From Ensifer adhaerens (lineage in GTDB: Bacteria > Pseudomonadota > Alphaproteobacteria > Rhizobiales > Rhizobiaceae): a stretch of 64,000 nt of DNA. Shown here piece by piece: positions 43,866 to 53,407 of this stretch. Every line of letters begins with the position of its first letter. Within the stretch, counting starts at the first letter, position 1. The position numbers and the translations under genes are program-made. The DNA lies in assembly GCA_900215285.1 (NCBI GenBank), contig OCMG01000004.1, forward strand, positions 558,001 to 622,000, written 5' to 3'. The notes under the pieces were generated by a model. The model saw only the letters and a list, made by a program, of their open reading frames with translations. It had not been told where the DNA came from and did not search any database.

Positions 43866-46800
43866 ATGATGAACAGATCAAAATCCGATACGCCTCGTCA
43901 GGGAGACCGGGCCGCAAGTGCGCAGGCCGCTCCGCTGAACGAGTCGGCTGCAGGCCGTGTGGAAGACGCGCGCAGCTCGCTGCTTCGTTCGCCACGTCCT
44001 GACGATGCCGGTCGCCTAGCCCGTTCGACGCAGATTTCGGAAATCCTGGACCGGCAGAAGCTTCTGTCGCGCAACCGTCCGCCACCGCCGGCCGCCGCAA
44101 ACCTTTCGCTGGCCGACCAGATCCGTGAGCGCCTGCGATCCCCGGCAGCTCCGGTCTCCGCCGGTATTAGCGCCCCGCGCAACGGCGACCTCCGGCCGAG
44201 CGAGTATCGCGCAGCAAGCGACTATCGCCAGCCGTCCGCAGAACATGCCGCTTTCGACATTTCCGAAGCGCTTGCCAAGCTGCGCCACGACCTGAAGCAG
44301 GATCTGGCCGCCAGCTTCGCGCAGGAAATCGCCAACCTGCGCGGCGAGATCAAGGAAATCGGCGCGACCGTTGCCGAAAACGGTTACCCTCAGGACCTCT
44401 ATGCCGACCTGCAGCGACTTGCCGAGGGCATGGAATTTATCGGTGAAGCGACCGAAAATGCCGTCGCCAACAGCATGCGCGGCGAGCTCGATTCGATCCG
44501 CGCCATGATCAACGGCATGGCCCGCCAGGACGATCTGGCCGTCATCGTCGAGCATTTCGAAGCGCTGCGCCAGCAGATGGCCGAGACGGAAGCACAATCG
44601 CAGGCACGCAGCCTCGACACCAAGATCGGAAGTCTCGCCGACGCCATCGAAATGCTGGTGTCGCAGATGTCGAGCGCCGACCGCGACCTCAATAGCCAGA
44701 TGCACACGCTGGACGAACGTCTTGCCGAAATCGTTGCCGCCATCGACGCCAATGCACAGGCCACCGCCGATCTTACGGGCGATGCCGGCTTCGGCTCGCT
44801 CGAAGCCCGCATCGCGCGGCTGGTCGAGGAGATCGACGCCGTCAACCTGCCGCAGCGCGACAACGTGGTCGCCGAGCGCATCGAAAGCCTTGCTGCCCGC
44901 ATGGAAGAGCTTGCCAAGCTGCAGGCAACCGAACATCTCGACCGCCGCTTCGACGAACTCGCTGCACTTCTGGCGCAGGGCGGCGCGACGCCGGCCGGCG
45001 AGGACCTCACCGCGATCGTCTCCGACATCTCGCGCAAGATCGACGACATGGCCCGCGGCACCGTCAGCAGCGATCTCGTCGACCGCTTCGACGATCTCGC
45101 AAGCCGCATCGACAGCCTGAACATTGCCGGCGCAACTGGCGGGCTGAGCGAGGAAATCCTCACCTGGCTCGAAGAGCGCATGAACGACATCGCCGCCCGC
45201 ATCGACGGCAACGTGGAGGCCAAGGGCAATCCGGCCGCCGACCTCGGCGCGCTGGAAGAACAGATCGCGGCGCTCACCAAGCTGCTCAGCGAACCGCGTG
45301 TCGCCGAAGACATCAACTCCGCGCAGATGACCAGCCGCATGTCGGCGCTCGAAGACTACATGTCGACGAACGACGAATATATCGTCGAGGCCGCCCGTCA
45401 GGCTGCCGAGACGGCGCTGGAAGCCTATGTCCGCAACTTTGCCGGCCAGCCCAGCAACACGAGCATGCCGCAGGCCGACATCTCGACGATTTCTGATCTC
45501 GCCTCGGATCTGCATGCTCTCGAAGAGCTGACACGCTCTGGCGAAGCCCGCAATCAGCAGACGTTCGAGACACTGCAGCAGACCCTGGTTCAGATCGCCG
45601 AACGCCTCGACAAGCTGGGTGCATCGACCGACGCCGCTGCTGCCGCTGCACCGGCCGTTTCCAAGTCCGCCGCCGCCGTTGCAAGCCGTCCGCGCCTTCG
45701 CACTGGCACCGACACGGAGATGTTCAGCAGCGATTTCGACGACGACCTGTTCGATGACGATATCGCCCTCGACAACACGACCACGACGACCCGCGACGGT
45801 GGTGGCGAGAAGCCGCTGAAGGGTTTCCTGTCCTCCATCGGCAAGCGTTTTCGTTCCAATCCGCAGGACGAGAAGTCGGAAGAGCCGCGCCGCACGCTCA
45901 ATGAAGCGCCGGCGATCGACCCGGCCGACGACATCAGCCCGGACATTGCCAACCAGTTGCTCGAACCCGGTTCCGGCGCACCCGATATCCGCCAGATTCT
46001 CGAGAAGGTTCGCGCCTCGCAGGACGGCAGGCCGGCCCGCAAGGACAGCGTGACGGCGCGCGAGGACGACAACAGCGATTACATCGCCGTCGCACGCCGC
46101 GCAGCGCAGGCCGCTGCAGCCGAAATCAGCCCGGTTGAAAAGGACGAGGAATCGTCCGAGGGTCCGTCGAACGTCATCGGCAAATATCGTCGCCCGCTTC
46201 TGCTGGGCACCGGTCTCGTTCTGCTGGCTGTCATGTCCTGGCCGCTCGTCACGACGATGTTCAGCGCACCGAACGCGCCGCAGCCCGCAGCCGTGACCGA
46301 ACCTGCGCCGACTGCCGATGCAACCGCCGCTGAAAAGGCCGCGGCAGACGCCAAGGCTGCCGCAGAGAAGGCAGCGACAGACGCGGCCGAGGCAGACAAG
46401 GCCGCCGCTGACAAGATGGCCGCCGAGGCAAAGGCATCCGCACCGGCAGCCGGCGATGTGACCACCGCGCCAACCGGACCGGTCACTGCAGGAGAAACGG
46501 CGCCGACAACCACCGCTCCGGAGCCCACTCCCACAGCCCAGGCTGCGCAGCCTGAGGCGAACGCAGCGGCTCAACCGGAAGCGTCCGCGGCCTCCGCAGC
46601 CGCGCCCGCCGCAGCCGTGGCAACGACGCCCGAAGCCGCGGCACCGCAAGCCTCCACCACCACGCCGACCGCTGGTGCTGCGCCAGCCGCAACGCCCCCC
46701 GCTGCAGCACTGACCGTTCCCACGGGCGTTGAGCCGCAGGCTCTTGTCGACGCCGCCAATTCCGGCGACGCGCTCGCCATCTTCGAAGTCGGCAACCGCA

Positions 46801-47564
46801 TTTTCGACGGCCGCGGCGTCGCGGCAAACCCGGCGGCTTCCGTTGCCTGGTACAGCAAGGCAGCGTCGCTCGGCTTCGCGCCGGCCGAATATCGCCTCGG
46901 CAGCCTTTATGAAAAGGGCGTCGGCGTCGGTATCGACCCGGCCAAGGCTGTCGAGCATTATTCGATTGCGGCAAAGGCCGGCAATATCAGCGCCATGCAC
47001 AATCTGGCCGTTCTCTACGCCACGGGCACGCTCGGCGCCCCGGACTTCACCTCCGCTGCGAAATGGTTCACCGAGGCCGCCAATCACGGCGTTCGCGACA
47101 GCCAGTTCAACCTCGCGATCCTTTATGCCAAGGGCAGCGGCGTCACGCAGGATCTCGTTCAGTCCTACAAGTGGTTCGGCATTGCCGCCAAGGATGGCGA
47201 TGTGGATGCCGCACAGAAGCGCGACGAGGTCGGCAAGGTTCTCTCCGCAGACCAGTTGACCAAGGCCAAAGCCGAGGTTGACGGCTGGAAGCCGGCCGCA
47301 ACGGACGACAAGGCGAACGCGACGATCCTTCCCGACGCATGGGCCGGCAAGGCGCAGAAGACCAACAGCGTCGACATGAAGAAGGCGATCACCTACATCC
47401 AGGCCATGCTGAACAAGAACGGCTTCGATGTCGGTCGTCCGGACGGCGTCATGGGTGCCAAGACGGTTGCCGCGATCAAGCAGTTCCAGTCTTCGGTCGG
47501 CCAGCAGCCCACTGGCGACATCAACGATGCGCTGGTCAAGGAACTGATCGCCCGCAGCAAATGA
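43866..47564 (+). CDS. podJ: PodJ-like polar localisation protein (coiled coil, TM, Sel1 repeats, peptidoglycan-binding)
   Basis: This 1232-residue single-pass protein has a cytoplasmic part rich in coiled coil (about 80-560, repeated LAARMEEL/ISRKIDDMARG patterns), an acidic linker, one membrane span (LLLGTGLVLLAVMSWPLVTTMF, about 778-799), an Ala/Pro-rich periplasmic spacer, three to four Sel1 repeats (about 960-1105, NRIFDGRGVAANPAASVAWYSKAAS) and a C-terminal PG_binding_1 domain (about 1168-1228). This is the PodJ layout; PodJ organises the new cell pole in Caulobacter and Agrobacterium. The start is at 43866 or the next Met (43869). Confidence 0.8.
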   Translation: MMNRSKSDTPRQGDRAASAQAAPLNESAAGRVEDARSSLLRSPRPDDAGRLARSTQISEILDRQKLLSRNRPPPPAAANLSLADQIRERLRSPAAPVSAGISAPRNGDLRPSEYRAASDYRQPSAEHAAFDISEALAKLRHDLKQDLAASFAQEIANLRGEIKEIGATVAENGYPQDLYADLQRLAEGMEFIGEATENAVANSMRGELDSIRAMINGMARQDDLAVIVEHFEALRQQMAETEAQSQARSLDTKIGSLADAIEMLVSQMSSADRDLNSQMHTLDERLAEIVAAIDANAQATADLTGDAGFGSLEARIARLVEEIDAVNLPQRDNVVAERIESLAARMEELAKLQATEHLDRRFDELAALLAQGGATPAGEDLTAIVSDISRKIDDMARGTVSSDLVDRFDDLASRIDSLNIAGATGGLSEEILTWLEERMNDIAARIDGNVEAKGNPAADLGALEEQIAALTKLLSEPRVAEDINSAQMTSRMSALEDYMSTNDEYIVEAARQAAETALEAYVRNFAGQPSNTSMPQADISTISDLASDLHALEELTRSGEARNQQTFETLQQTLVQIAERLDKLGASTDAAAAAAPAVSKSAAAVASRPRLRTGTDTEMFSSDFDDDLFDDDIALDNTTTTTRDGGGEKPLKGFLSSIGKRFRSNPQDEKSEEPRRTLNEAPAIDPADDISPDIANQLLEPGSGAPDIRQILEKVRASQDGRPARKDSVTAREDDNSDYIAVARRAAQAAAAEISPVEKDEESSEGPSNVIGKYRRPLLLGTGLVLLAVMSWPLVTTMFSAPNAPQPAAVTEPAPTADATAAEKAAADAKAAAEKAATDAAEADKAAADKMAAEAKASAPAAGDVTTAPTGPVTAGETAPTTTAPEPTPTAQAAQPEANAAAQPEASAASAAAPAAAVATTPEAAAPQASTTTPTAGAAPAATPPAAALTVPTGVEPQALVDAANSGDALAIFEVGNRIFDGRGVAANPAASVAWYSKAASLGFAPAEYRLGSLYEKGVGVGIDPAKAVEHYSIAAKAGNISAMHNLAVLYATGTLGAPDFTSAAKWFTEAANHGVRDSQFNLAILYAKGSGVTQDLVQSYKWFGIAAKDGDVDAAQKRDEVGKVLSADQLTKAKAEVDGWKPAATDDKANATILPDAWAGKAQKTNSVDMKKAITYIQAMLNKNGFDVGRPDGVMGAKTVAAIKQFQSSVGQQPTGDINDALVKELIARSK

Positions 47565-47605
47565 TCGGATTGGGCGCGAGCCGCCCAAATTGCAGCGGAA
47601 TGAAT

Positions 47606-47645
47606 TGACACCCTTCGCCACGGGCGCAAGGGTGTCATTTCGTTT
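47606..47645 (+). terminator. Terminator after the PodJ-like gene
   Basis: Arms TGACACCCTT and AAGGGTGTCA pair perfectly, with an inner GCC/GGC pair in the loop, and TTTCGTTTT follows. It starts 41 bases after the stop codon. Confidence 0.8.
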
Positions 47646-47823
47646 TGGCGGGTTGGGCTTGATCGAGGCGCGAACCGAACGTCGTGCCTTGTGCTCCGGG
47701 TCTCTCCTCCCTCCCCGCTCGTATCCTGCGGCAGGGAAGGCCCCGCGGAAATGAAATGTTCACGGGAAGCAGGTTATTCATGGTGCCTCCAATGTCTTGC
47801 GAGTTGAAGTCCGAGGCCTATCG

Positions 47824-48747
47824 GTGACGATTTATCTGCCCATCGCCGAAATGTCCGTGAACATCCTGGTCATCCTCGGGATGGGTGCGGCCGTGGGCTT
47901 CCTCTCCGGCATGTTCGGCGTCGGCGGCGGATTTCTCATCACCCCGCTCCTCATCTTCTACAACGTGCCGCCCCCGATTGCGGTCGCGACCGGCGCCTGC
48001 CTCGTTGTCGCATCTTCCGTTTCCGGCGCGATCAGCCACTTCCGTCGGGGCACGCTCGATCTCAAGCTTGGCACGCTGCTGCTGGTGAGCGGCCTTGCCG
48101 GTTCCACGGCCGGCATTGGCGTCTTCGCTCTCCTGCGCAGCCTCGGCCTGCTCGACCTCTTCATTTCGCTCGCCTACGTTCTGCTGCTGGGCACGGTCGG
48201 ATCACTGATGCTCATCGAGAGCCTGCGGGCACTGCGCCGCATAGCCAAGAACAAGGCGGTGTCGCTCAACAAGCCAGGCCAGCACAACTGGGTGCACCGC
48301 CTGCCCTTCAAGATGCGGTTCAAGAAGTCCAAGATCTATTTGAGCGTGCTGCCGGTGATTGCCCTCGGCTTCTCGCTCGGTGTGCTGACCTCGGTCATGG
48401 GCATCGGCGGCGGTTTCATCATGGTCCCTGCCATGATCTACTTCCTGCGCGTGCCGACCGGCGTCGTCATCGGGACGTCGCTCTTCCAGATCGTTTTCGT
48501 GACCGCCTATACGACGATGATCCAGGCAACGCTGAACCACACCGTCGACATCATCCTGGCCCTGCAATTGATGATCGCCGGTGTCGTCGGCGCGCAATAT
48601 GGCGTTCGCGTCGGACAGAGATTGCGGGCCGAGCAGTTGCGCGCGCTTCTGGCGCTGCTGGTTCTCGCTGTCGGGGTGCGCCTCGCCGTCGACCTGGTGC
48701 TCACGCCGAAGGACATCTACTCGATCGTGACCGGGGGCCATGCATGA
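47824..48747 (+). CDS. TSUP family sulfite/anion exporter (TauE/SafE)
   Basis: The 307-residue protein has about eight membrane spans in two halves, each with the TSUP repeat: GAAVGFLSGMFGVGGGFLITPLLIFYNVPPPIAVATGAC and LGVLTSVMGIGGGFIMVPAMIYFLRVPTGVVIGTSLF. TSUP proteins move sulfite, sulfonates or related anions. The start is GTG 47824 with GAGG upstream; an upstream TTG (47797) would add nine residues without membrane character. It overlaps the next gene by 4 bases. Confidence 0.88.
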   Translation: MTIYLPIAEMSVNILVILGMGAAVGFLSGMFGVGGGFLITPLLIFYNVPPPIAVATGACLVVASSVSGAISHFRRGTLDLKLGTLLLVSGLAGSTAGIGVFALLRSLGLLDLFISLAYVLLLGTVGSLMLIESLRALRRIAKNKAVSLNKPGQHNWVHRLPFKMRFKKSKIYLSVLPVIALGFSLGVLTSVMGIGGGFIMVPAMIYFLRVPTGVVIGTSLFQIVFVTAYTTMIQATLNHTVDIILALQLMIAGVVGAQYGVRVGQRLRAEQLRALLALLVLAVGVRLAVDLVLTPKDIYSIVTGGHA

Positions 48748-49562
48748 GCTGCCTGCCTGTCACGCGCCCGTTGTGCGCGCTGCTTGTCGCCCTCACCCTG
48801 CTGCTTTCCACCGGCGCACTTGCGGCAGAACGGGCCAATGACAAGGTACGCCCGCCGGAAGGCATTGAGATCGGGATGTCGACGAACGAGATCGCGATCA
48901 CCTCGGATTTCACCGGAGCAGACCTGACCATCTTCGGCACGCTGACCAATGTCGACGACTACCTCCAGCAGATCGGCCAGTATGACATCATCGTCACGCT
49001 GGAAGGCCCGCGGGTCGACAAGACGATCCGCCGCAAGGAACGTGTCTTCGGCATCTGGATCAACACGGAGCAAATGACCTTTTCTGCCGTGCCGCAATCC
49101 TATTCGATGACCAGCACACGCGTCATCAAGGACATTACAACGCAGCAGGAACTGGCTTCGCTCAATGTCGGCATCGACCATATCAGGCTCTTCGCCGCCA
49201 ACTATTTCGGCGACATCGGCGTGCTTGACGATTTCCGCAAGGCCTTCCGGCGGCAGATGCTCGATAGCGGGCTCTACCAGTCCAATCCGGGCGGCATTCG
49301 CTTCGTCAGTCCGAGCCTCTTCCGCGCAACGCTGAAACTGCCCGCCGACGTACCCAATGGCGTGCACATGGTTCATGCCTATCTGTTCAAGAGCGGCGAT
49401 TTTCTCATGGAGACAAAATTGCCCTTGCGCGTCGTCAAGACCGGGATCGAGCAATCGCTGACGGAAGCCGCCTACAACAATGCCTTCTTCTACGGCCTTT
49501 CCGCCGTCATCATCGCGCTGACCATCGGCTGGGCTGGATCGGTAATCTTCCGGAAGGACTGA
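48744..49562 (+). CDS. TIGR02186 family membrane-anchored periplasmic protein
   Basis: The 272-residue protein has a signal peptide (LCALLVALTLLLSTGALAAE), a periplasmic domain (IEIGMSTNEIAITSDFTGADLTIFGTLTN, then RRKERVFGIWINTEQMTF) and one C-terminal membrane span (NNAFFYGLSAVIIALTIGWAGSVIF). TIGR02186 genes are regularly found right after TSUP genes in alphaproteobacteria, as here with a 4-base overlap, so it is likely a partner of the exporter. Function is unknown. Confidence 0.86.
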   Translation: MSCLPVTRPLCALLVALTLLLSTGALAAERANDKVRPPEGIEIGMSTNEIAITSDFTGADLTIFGTLTNVDDYLQQIGQYDIIVTLEGPRVDKTIRRKERVFGIWINTEQMTFSAVPQSYSMTSTRVIKDITTQQELASLNVGIDHIRLFAANYFGDIGVLDDFRKAFRRQMLDSGLYQSNPGGIRFVSPSLFRATLKLPADVPNGVHMVHAYLFKSGDFLMETKLPLRVVKTGIEQSLTEAAYNNAFFYGLSAVIIALTIGWAGSVIFRKD

Positions 49563-49564
49563 GT

Positions 49565-50284
49565 TCAGCCTTTCAGGCCGAGATAGCTCACCGGATAGAC
49601 GCGCTCCTTGCCAATCATGTGGGCGATCAGGCGCGTGCGGTCGAAGAGGCCTCGGAATGCGGCATGGGCAAGGTCCAGTCCGCCGGTCATGACGCCGAAG
49701 GAGGGCATGATGAGGCGATCGCCATCAGTGGCGAAGCAGGGACGGCGAACGGATTTTTCGCGGCGGCGCAATGTGGCGGCCGGATGCAGATGACCGGCGA
49801 TCTCCCCTTTTGCCGCAGCCTTGGCCGGCTCGTGGCGGAAGGTGATCGCGGCAAAGGCGAGGCTTTCGGCGACCGTGCCGGGGAGCCCGCTGACACCATC
49901 CGGATCGTGATTGCCGGTGATCCAGATCCAGTCCCGGCCTCTCGCCATCTCCACGATCAGCGTCCGGCAATCGTCCGGCATCAGTGCCGAGCCGACCCGG
50001 TCGTGGAAATTGTCCCCGAGCGAGACGACCAGCTTCGGACGGTAGCGGTCCATGACGCGGGCGAGGATCTTCAGCGTGGCGTGCGTGTCATAGGGCGGCA
50101 GCAATTGTCCGCGCCGTGCAAAGGCCGCGCCCTTTTCCAGATGCAGGTCGGAAACGACCAGCAGGCCATCCGCCTCGCAATAAAGCGCGCCCATGGGATC
50201 ACAAACGAATTCGACGCCGGCGACCGTCGTCACCGAAGCCCCAATCTCCTCATCCCCCATGCCTGCGAGTGCCAGCCTTGCCAA
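49565..50284 (-). CDS. pdeM: Ligase-associated DNA damage response endonuclease PdeM
   Basis: The 239-residue calcineurin-like phosphoesterase shows the metal motifs DLHLEKG, GDNFHD, GNHD and GHLHP in order. PdeM belongs to the four-gene ligase-associated repair set (ligase, exonuclease, Lhr-type helicase, PdeM). The start is TTG 50284 (MARLALAG), which fits homologues as I recall them; ATG 50260 is the alternative. It follows the helicase gene by 24 bases. Confidence 0.9.
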   Translation of the reverse strand: MARLALAGMGDEEIGASVTTVAGVEFVCDPMGALYCEADGLLVVSDLHLEKGAAFARRGQLLPPYDTHATLKILARVMDRYRPKLVVSLGDNFHDRVGSALMPDDCRTLIVEMARGRDWIWITGNHDPDGVSGLPGTVAESLAFAAITFRHEPAKAAAKGEIAGHLHPAATLRRREKSVRRPCFATDGDRLIMPSFGVMTGGLDLAHAAFRGLFDRTRLIAHMIGKERVYPVSYLGLKG

Positions 50285-50308
50285 TTCCGTTCCTTAACTA
50301 ACTGCCCG

Positions 50309-52846
50309 TCAGCCCTGCATTGCATCGCGGATCAGATCTTCGGCGGCTTCCGCCAGCAGACTTTCCGACGCGTTGCCCGCCACCGACTCCTTGCCGATCT
50401 CAAGCAGGATGGGCACGGCAAGCGGCGAGACCCTGTCGAGCGGACGATGCAGGATATGGCCCCTGATTCGTGTCAGCATAGCGCCAAGGCGCTGAATGTC
50501 CAAAAGCCCGGCTGCGGCTTCCTGCCGCGTCGCCTGCAGGAGAATGTGGTCCGGTTCATGACTACGCAATACGTCATAAATCAGATCGGCGGAGACCGTG
50601 ACCTGACGCCCGGTCTTTTCCTGGCCGGGGTGGCGGCGTTCGATCAAGCCGGCAATGACGGCGCAATTGCGGAAGGTGCGCTTGAGCAGATAGCTCTCGT
50701 CGAGCCACGCCTCGAGATCGTCGCCCAGCATGTCCTCGTCGAACAGCGCCTGAAGGTCGAGCTTCCGTTTGGCGATCAGGTCGCCCATGTCGTCCAGACC
50801 CCATATGCCGAGCGAATAGTCGGTGGCCACAAAGCCAAGCGGGCGGGCGCCCATGCGGTCGAGCCGGCGGGTGAGCAGCATGCCGAGCGTCTGATGCGCC
50901 AGCCGCCCTTCGAAAGGATAGGCCACCATGAAGAAGCGGGAGCCGCGCGGGAAGGTCTCGATCAGCATCTCGCCGCGGCGCGGCAACACGGAGACCTCGT
51001 GCTGGATTTCCAGCCAGTCTCGCACCTGGTCCGGTAGCCGATGCCATTCACTCCGGTCGGCCAGCAGCCCGCGCACGCCCTCCGCCAGATAGGTGGACAG
51101 CGGAAACTTGCCGCCGGCATAGGCCGGAACTTTCGGATCCATAGAGAACGCCTGGCTTGCCAGCGCCTCGTTCTCGCGGATGCCTTCGAAGCGGAGCACC
51201 TTGCCGCTGAACAGGAACGTGTCGCCCTGTGTCAGGCTTTCGAGAAAATATTCCTCGATCTTGCCGAGCACCGGCCCGCCGCGCCCGAGCGAACCGAGCT
51301 TGTTCTTTCTCACCATACGCACATTCAGCATGGGACTTTCGACGATGGTGCCGACATTCAGCCGGTATTGCTGCGCCGTTTGCGGGTTGGAGACGCGCCA
51401 GAGCCCGTCCGGACGCTGCCTGATCTTGGCGTAGCGGTCATAGCTTTTCAGCGCATAACCGCCGGTGGCAGCAAAATCGAGTACACGGTCGAAGGTCTCG
51501 CGTGGAAGGTCCGCATAGGGCAGCGCCGAACGCACCTCGGCATAGAGATCATCGCCGGAAAAAGGCGCAGCGCAGGCCATGCCGAGAACATGCTGAGCCA
51601 GGACATCCAGCGCGCCATCGCCGGAGGGCGGGGTGTCCTGCGCATTGATATAGTTCGCATCAAGGGCCGCCTGGCATTCCAGCACCTCGAAACGGTTGGC
51701 GGGGACCAGAATGGCGCGGCTCGGTTCGTCCATGCGGTGATTGGCGCGGCCGATGCGCTGCGCGAGCCGGCTCGCGCCCTTCGGTGCCCCGACATGAATG
51801 ACGAGATCGACATCGCCCCAGTCTATGCCGAGATCGAGCGTGGAGGTGGCCACGACGGCCCGCAACCTGTTTTCCGCCATGGCCGCTTCCACCTTGCGGC
51901 GCTGGCCGGCATCCAGCGAACCGTGATGAAGCGCAATCGGCAGGCTGTCATCGTTGACGGTCCAAAGTTCCTGAAAGACCCGTTCCGCCTGGGAGCGCGT
52001 GTTGACGAAGATCAGTGTCGTCTTGTGTGCCTTGATTTCCTCATAGACCGCCGGGATCGCGTAACCCGCCGCATGGCCGGACCAGGGGATGCGGTCCTCG
52101 CTTTCCAGAATGGTGATCAGCGGGCGTGCGCCGCCGGGGGCGACCACGATATCGGCAGCGGCCTCCTCGTCACCTTCCTTCTGTGCAACGAGCCATTTGC
52201 GCAAATCGAGAGGATCCGCGACCGTCGCGGACAGGCCGATCGCCTGCATGTTCGGCGCGAGCCGGCGCAGCCGCGCCAGCCCGAGCGACAGGAGATGGCC
52301 ACGCTTGGAGGTCACCAGCGAATGCAATTCGTCGAAGACGACATAGCGCAGATCGCCGAAGAAGCGCTCGGCCTCTCCATTGGCGATCAGCAGTGCCAAC
52401 TGCTCGGGCGTGGTCAGGAGAATGTCGGGCGGCGCGAGTTTCTGGCGCTGACGCTTGCCCTGCGGCGTGTCGCCCGTGCGGGTCTCTATGGTGACGGGCA
52501 GCCCCATCTCGCCGACAGGCTTCATGAGATTGCGCTCAATATCGACGGCAAGGGCTTTCAGCGGCGAGATATAAAGCGTGTGGACGCCCTGGAACACGGT
52601 GCCCGGCTTCTTGCGCCCACGCTCCGCCAATTCAGTGAGCGAAGGCATGAAGCCGGCGAGCGTCTTGCCCGCGCCGGTCGGGGCGATCAGCAGGACGGAT
52701 TGGCCGGCGCGCGCCTTTTCCAGGAGCGCCATCTGGTGACGGCGCGGCTGCCAGCCCTTGTCGGCAAACCAGCGACGGAATGCGGCCGGAAGCAGGCCGG
52801 CGCCGGAGGGATGCGGATCGCCGGACGTTTCTGAAGGCGTCTCCAT
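50309..52846 (-). CDS. Ligase-associated DNA damage response DEXH-box helicase (Lhr-type)
   Basis: The 845-residue SF2 helicase has Walker A LIAPTGAGKTLAGF, DExH as VVFDELHSL, SAT as GLSATVAD, and the C-terminal helicase motifs (LDLGIDWGDVDLVIHVGAP, LAQRIGRANHR). The Lhr-type winged-helix and beta-barrel region follows. Together with PdeM it forms half of the bacterial repair set; the associated DNA ligase and exonuclease genes are not in the window. GGAGGGAG precedes the ATG. Confidence 0.94.
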   Translation of the reverse strand: METPSETSGDPHPSGAGLLPAAFRRWFADKGWQPRRHQMALLEKARAGQSVLLIAPTGAGKTLAGFMPSLTELAERGRKKPGTVFQGVHTLYISPLKALAVDIERNLMKPVGEMGLPVTIETRTGDTPQGKRQRQKLAPPDILLTTPEQLALLIANGEAERFFGDLRYVVFDELHSLVTSKRGHLLSLGLARLRRLAPNMQAIGLSATVADPLDLRKWLVAQKEGDEEAAADIVVAPGGARPLITILESEDRIPWSGHAAGYAIPAVYEEIKAHKTTLIFVNTRSQAERVFQELWTVNDDSLPIALHHGSLDAGQRRKVEAAMAENRLRAVVATSTLDLGIDWGDVDLVIHVGAPKGASRLAQRIGRANHRMDEPSRAILVPANRFEVLECQAALDANYINAQDTPPSGDGALDVLAQHVLGMACAAPFSGDDLYAEVRSALPYADLPRETFDRVLDFAATGGYALKSYDRYAKIRQRPDGLWRVSNPQTAQQYRLNVGTIVESPMLNVRMVRKNKLGSLGRGGPVLGKIEEYFLESLTQGDTFLFSGKVLRFEGIRENEALASQAFSMDPKVPAYAGGKFPLSTYLAEGVRGLLADRSEWHRLPDQVRDWLEIQHEVSVLPRRGEMLIETFPRGSRFFMVAYPFEGRLAHQTLGMLLTRRLDRMGARPLGFVATDYSLGIWGLDDMGDLIAKRKLDLQALFDEDMLGDDLEAWLDESYLLKRTFRNCAVIAGLIERRHPGQEKTGRQVTVSADLIYDVLRSHEPDHILLQATRQEAAAGLLDIQRLGAMLTRIRGHILHRPLDRVSPLAVPILLEIGKESVAGNASESLLAEAAEDLIRDAMQG

Positions 52847-52876
52847 CGGCGTCTCCCTCCTCGCCGATCGTGCCCG

Positions 52877-53290
52877 TCAGGCCGTGCGGAAGCGGGCGAT
52901 CGCGCCGCGTTCGATAGCAGCGCAGGTCAACTTATCGAGACCGAGGCGGTCGCGGATGAGGGCGAGCACGCGCAGCTCCTCCGGCGCAACCGCCAGATCG
53001 GCGGCGGCGATTTCGACGCAGAGCGCATAGGCCGTGTCGTAGAGCTTGTGCGGCAGCGCATCGCGAATGACCTCAAGGACGATGTCGAGCCCTTCCGGCA
53101 ATTGCAGCAGCGCGGTGCAGTCACGCGCAACCCCGATCAGCGATTCTTCATCGAAGCCCTTGAAGACGGGCAGGAAATGGGTGAGCCGGCCGATGCGCGC
53201 CATTTCGGCGTCGGTCATGTTGCTGTCGGAGGCGGAAACCAGGATCATGCCGTAGATCAGGGCTTCGTGAGTGGTAATCTTCTTGGCCAT
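52877..53290 (-). CDS. TerB-family protein
   Basis: The 137-residue all-helical protein has TerB features: ALIYGMILVSASDSNMTDAEMARIGRLTHFLPVF and ALCVEIAAADLAVAPEELRVLALIRDRLGLD, two metal-binding-like helical repeats. TerB domains occur in tellurite-resistance and stress systems, but no other ter gene is near. It lies 30 bases upstream of the helicase gene on the same strand, so it may be co-transcribed. Confidence 0.85.
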   Translation of the reverse strand: MAKKITTHEALIYGMILVSASDSNMTDAEMARIGRLTHFLPVFKGFDEESLIGVARDCTALLQLPEGLDIVLEVIRDALPHKLYDTAYALCVEIAAADLAVAPEELRVLALIRDRLGLDKLTCAAIERGAIARFRTA

Positions 53291-53407
53291 CAAGTCCTCT
53301 TGTCGAATGGAGCGGGCGCGGATCGGCCATCCGCCTCCGTGTCATGCTTCGGCTGTTTGTGTAGGATTTCCCGCGGGCTTCGGCAAGCGGAAGCTCCTTG
53401 TCAAAGG

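Noticed and set aside
44016..47621. Open frame of 1201 codons on the minus strand
   Set aside because: Antisense to the PodJ-like gene, whose coding frame has recognisable Sel1 and peptidoglycan-binding domains. The shadow is produced by codon bias.
51041..52834. Open frame of 597 codons on the plus strand
   Set aside because: Antisense to the Lhr-type helicase; no motif is visible.
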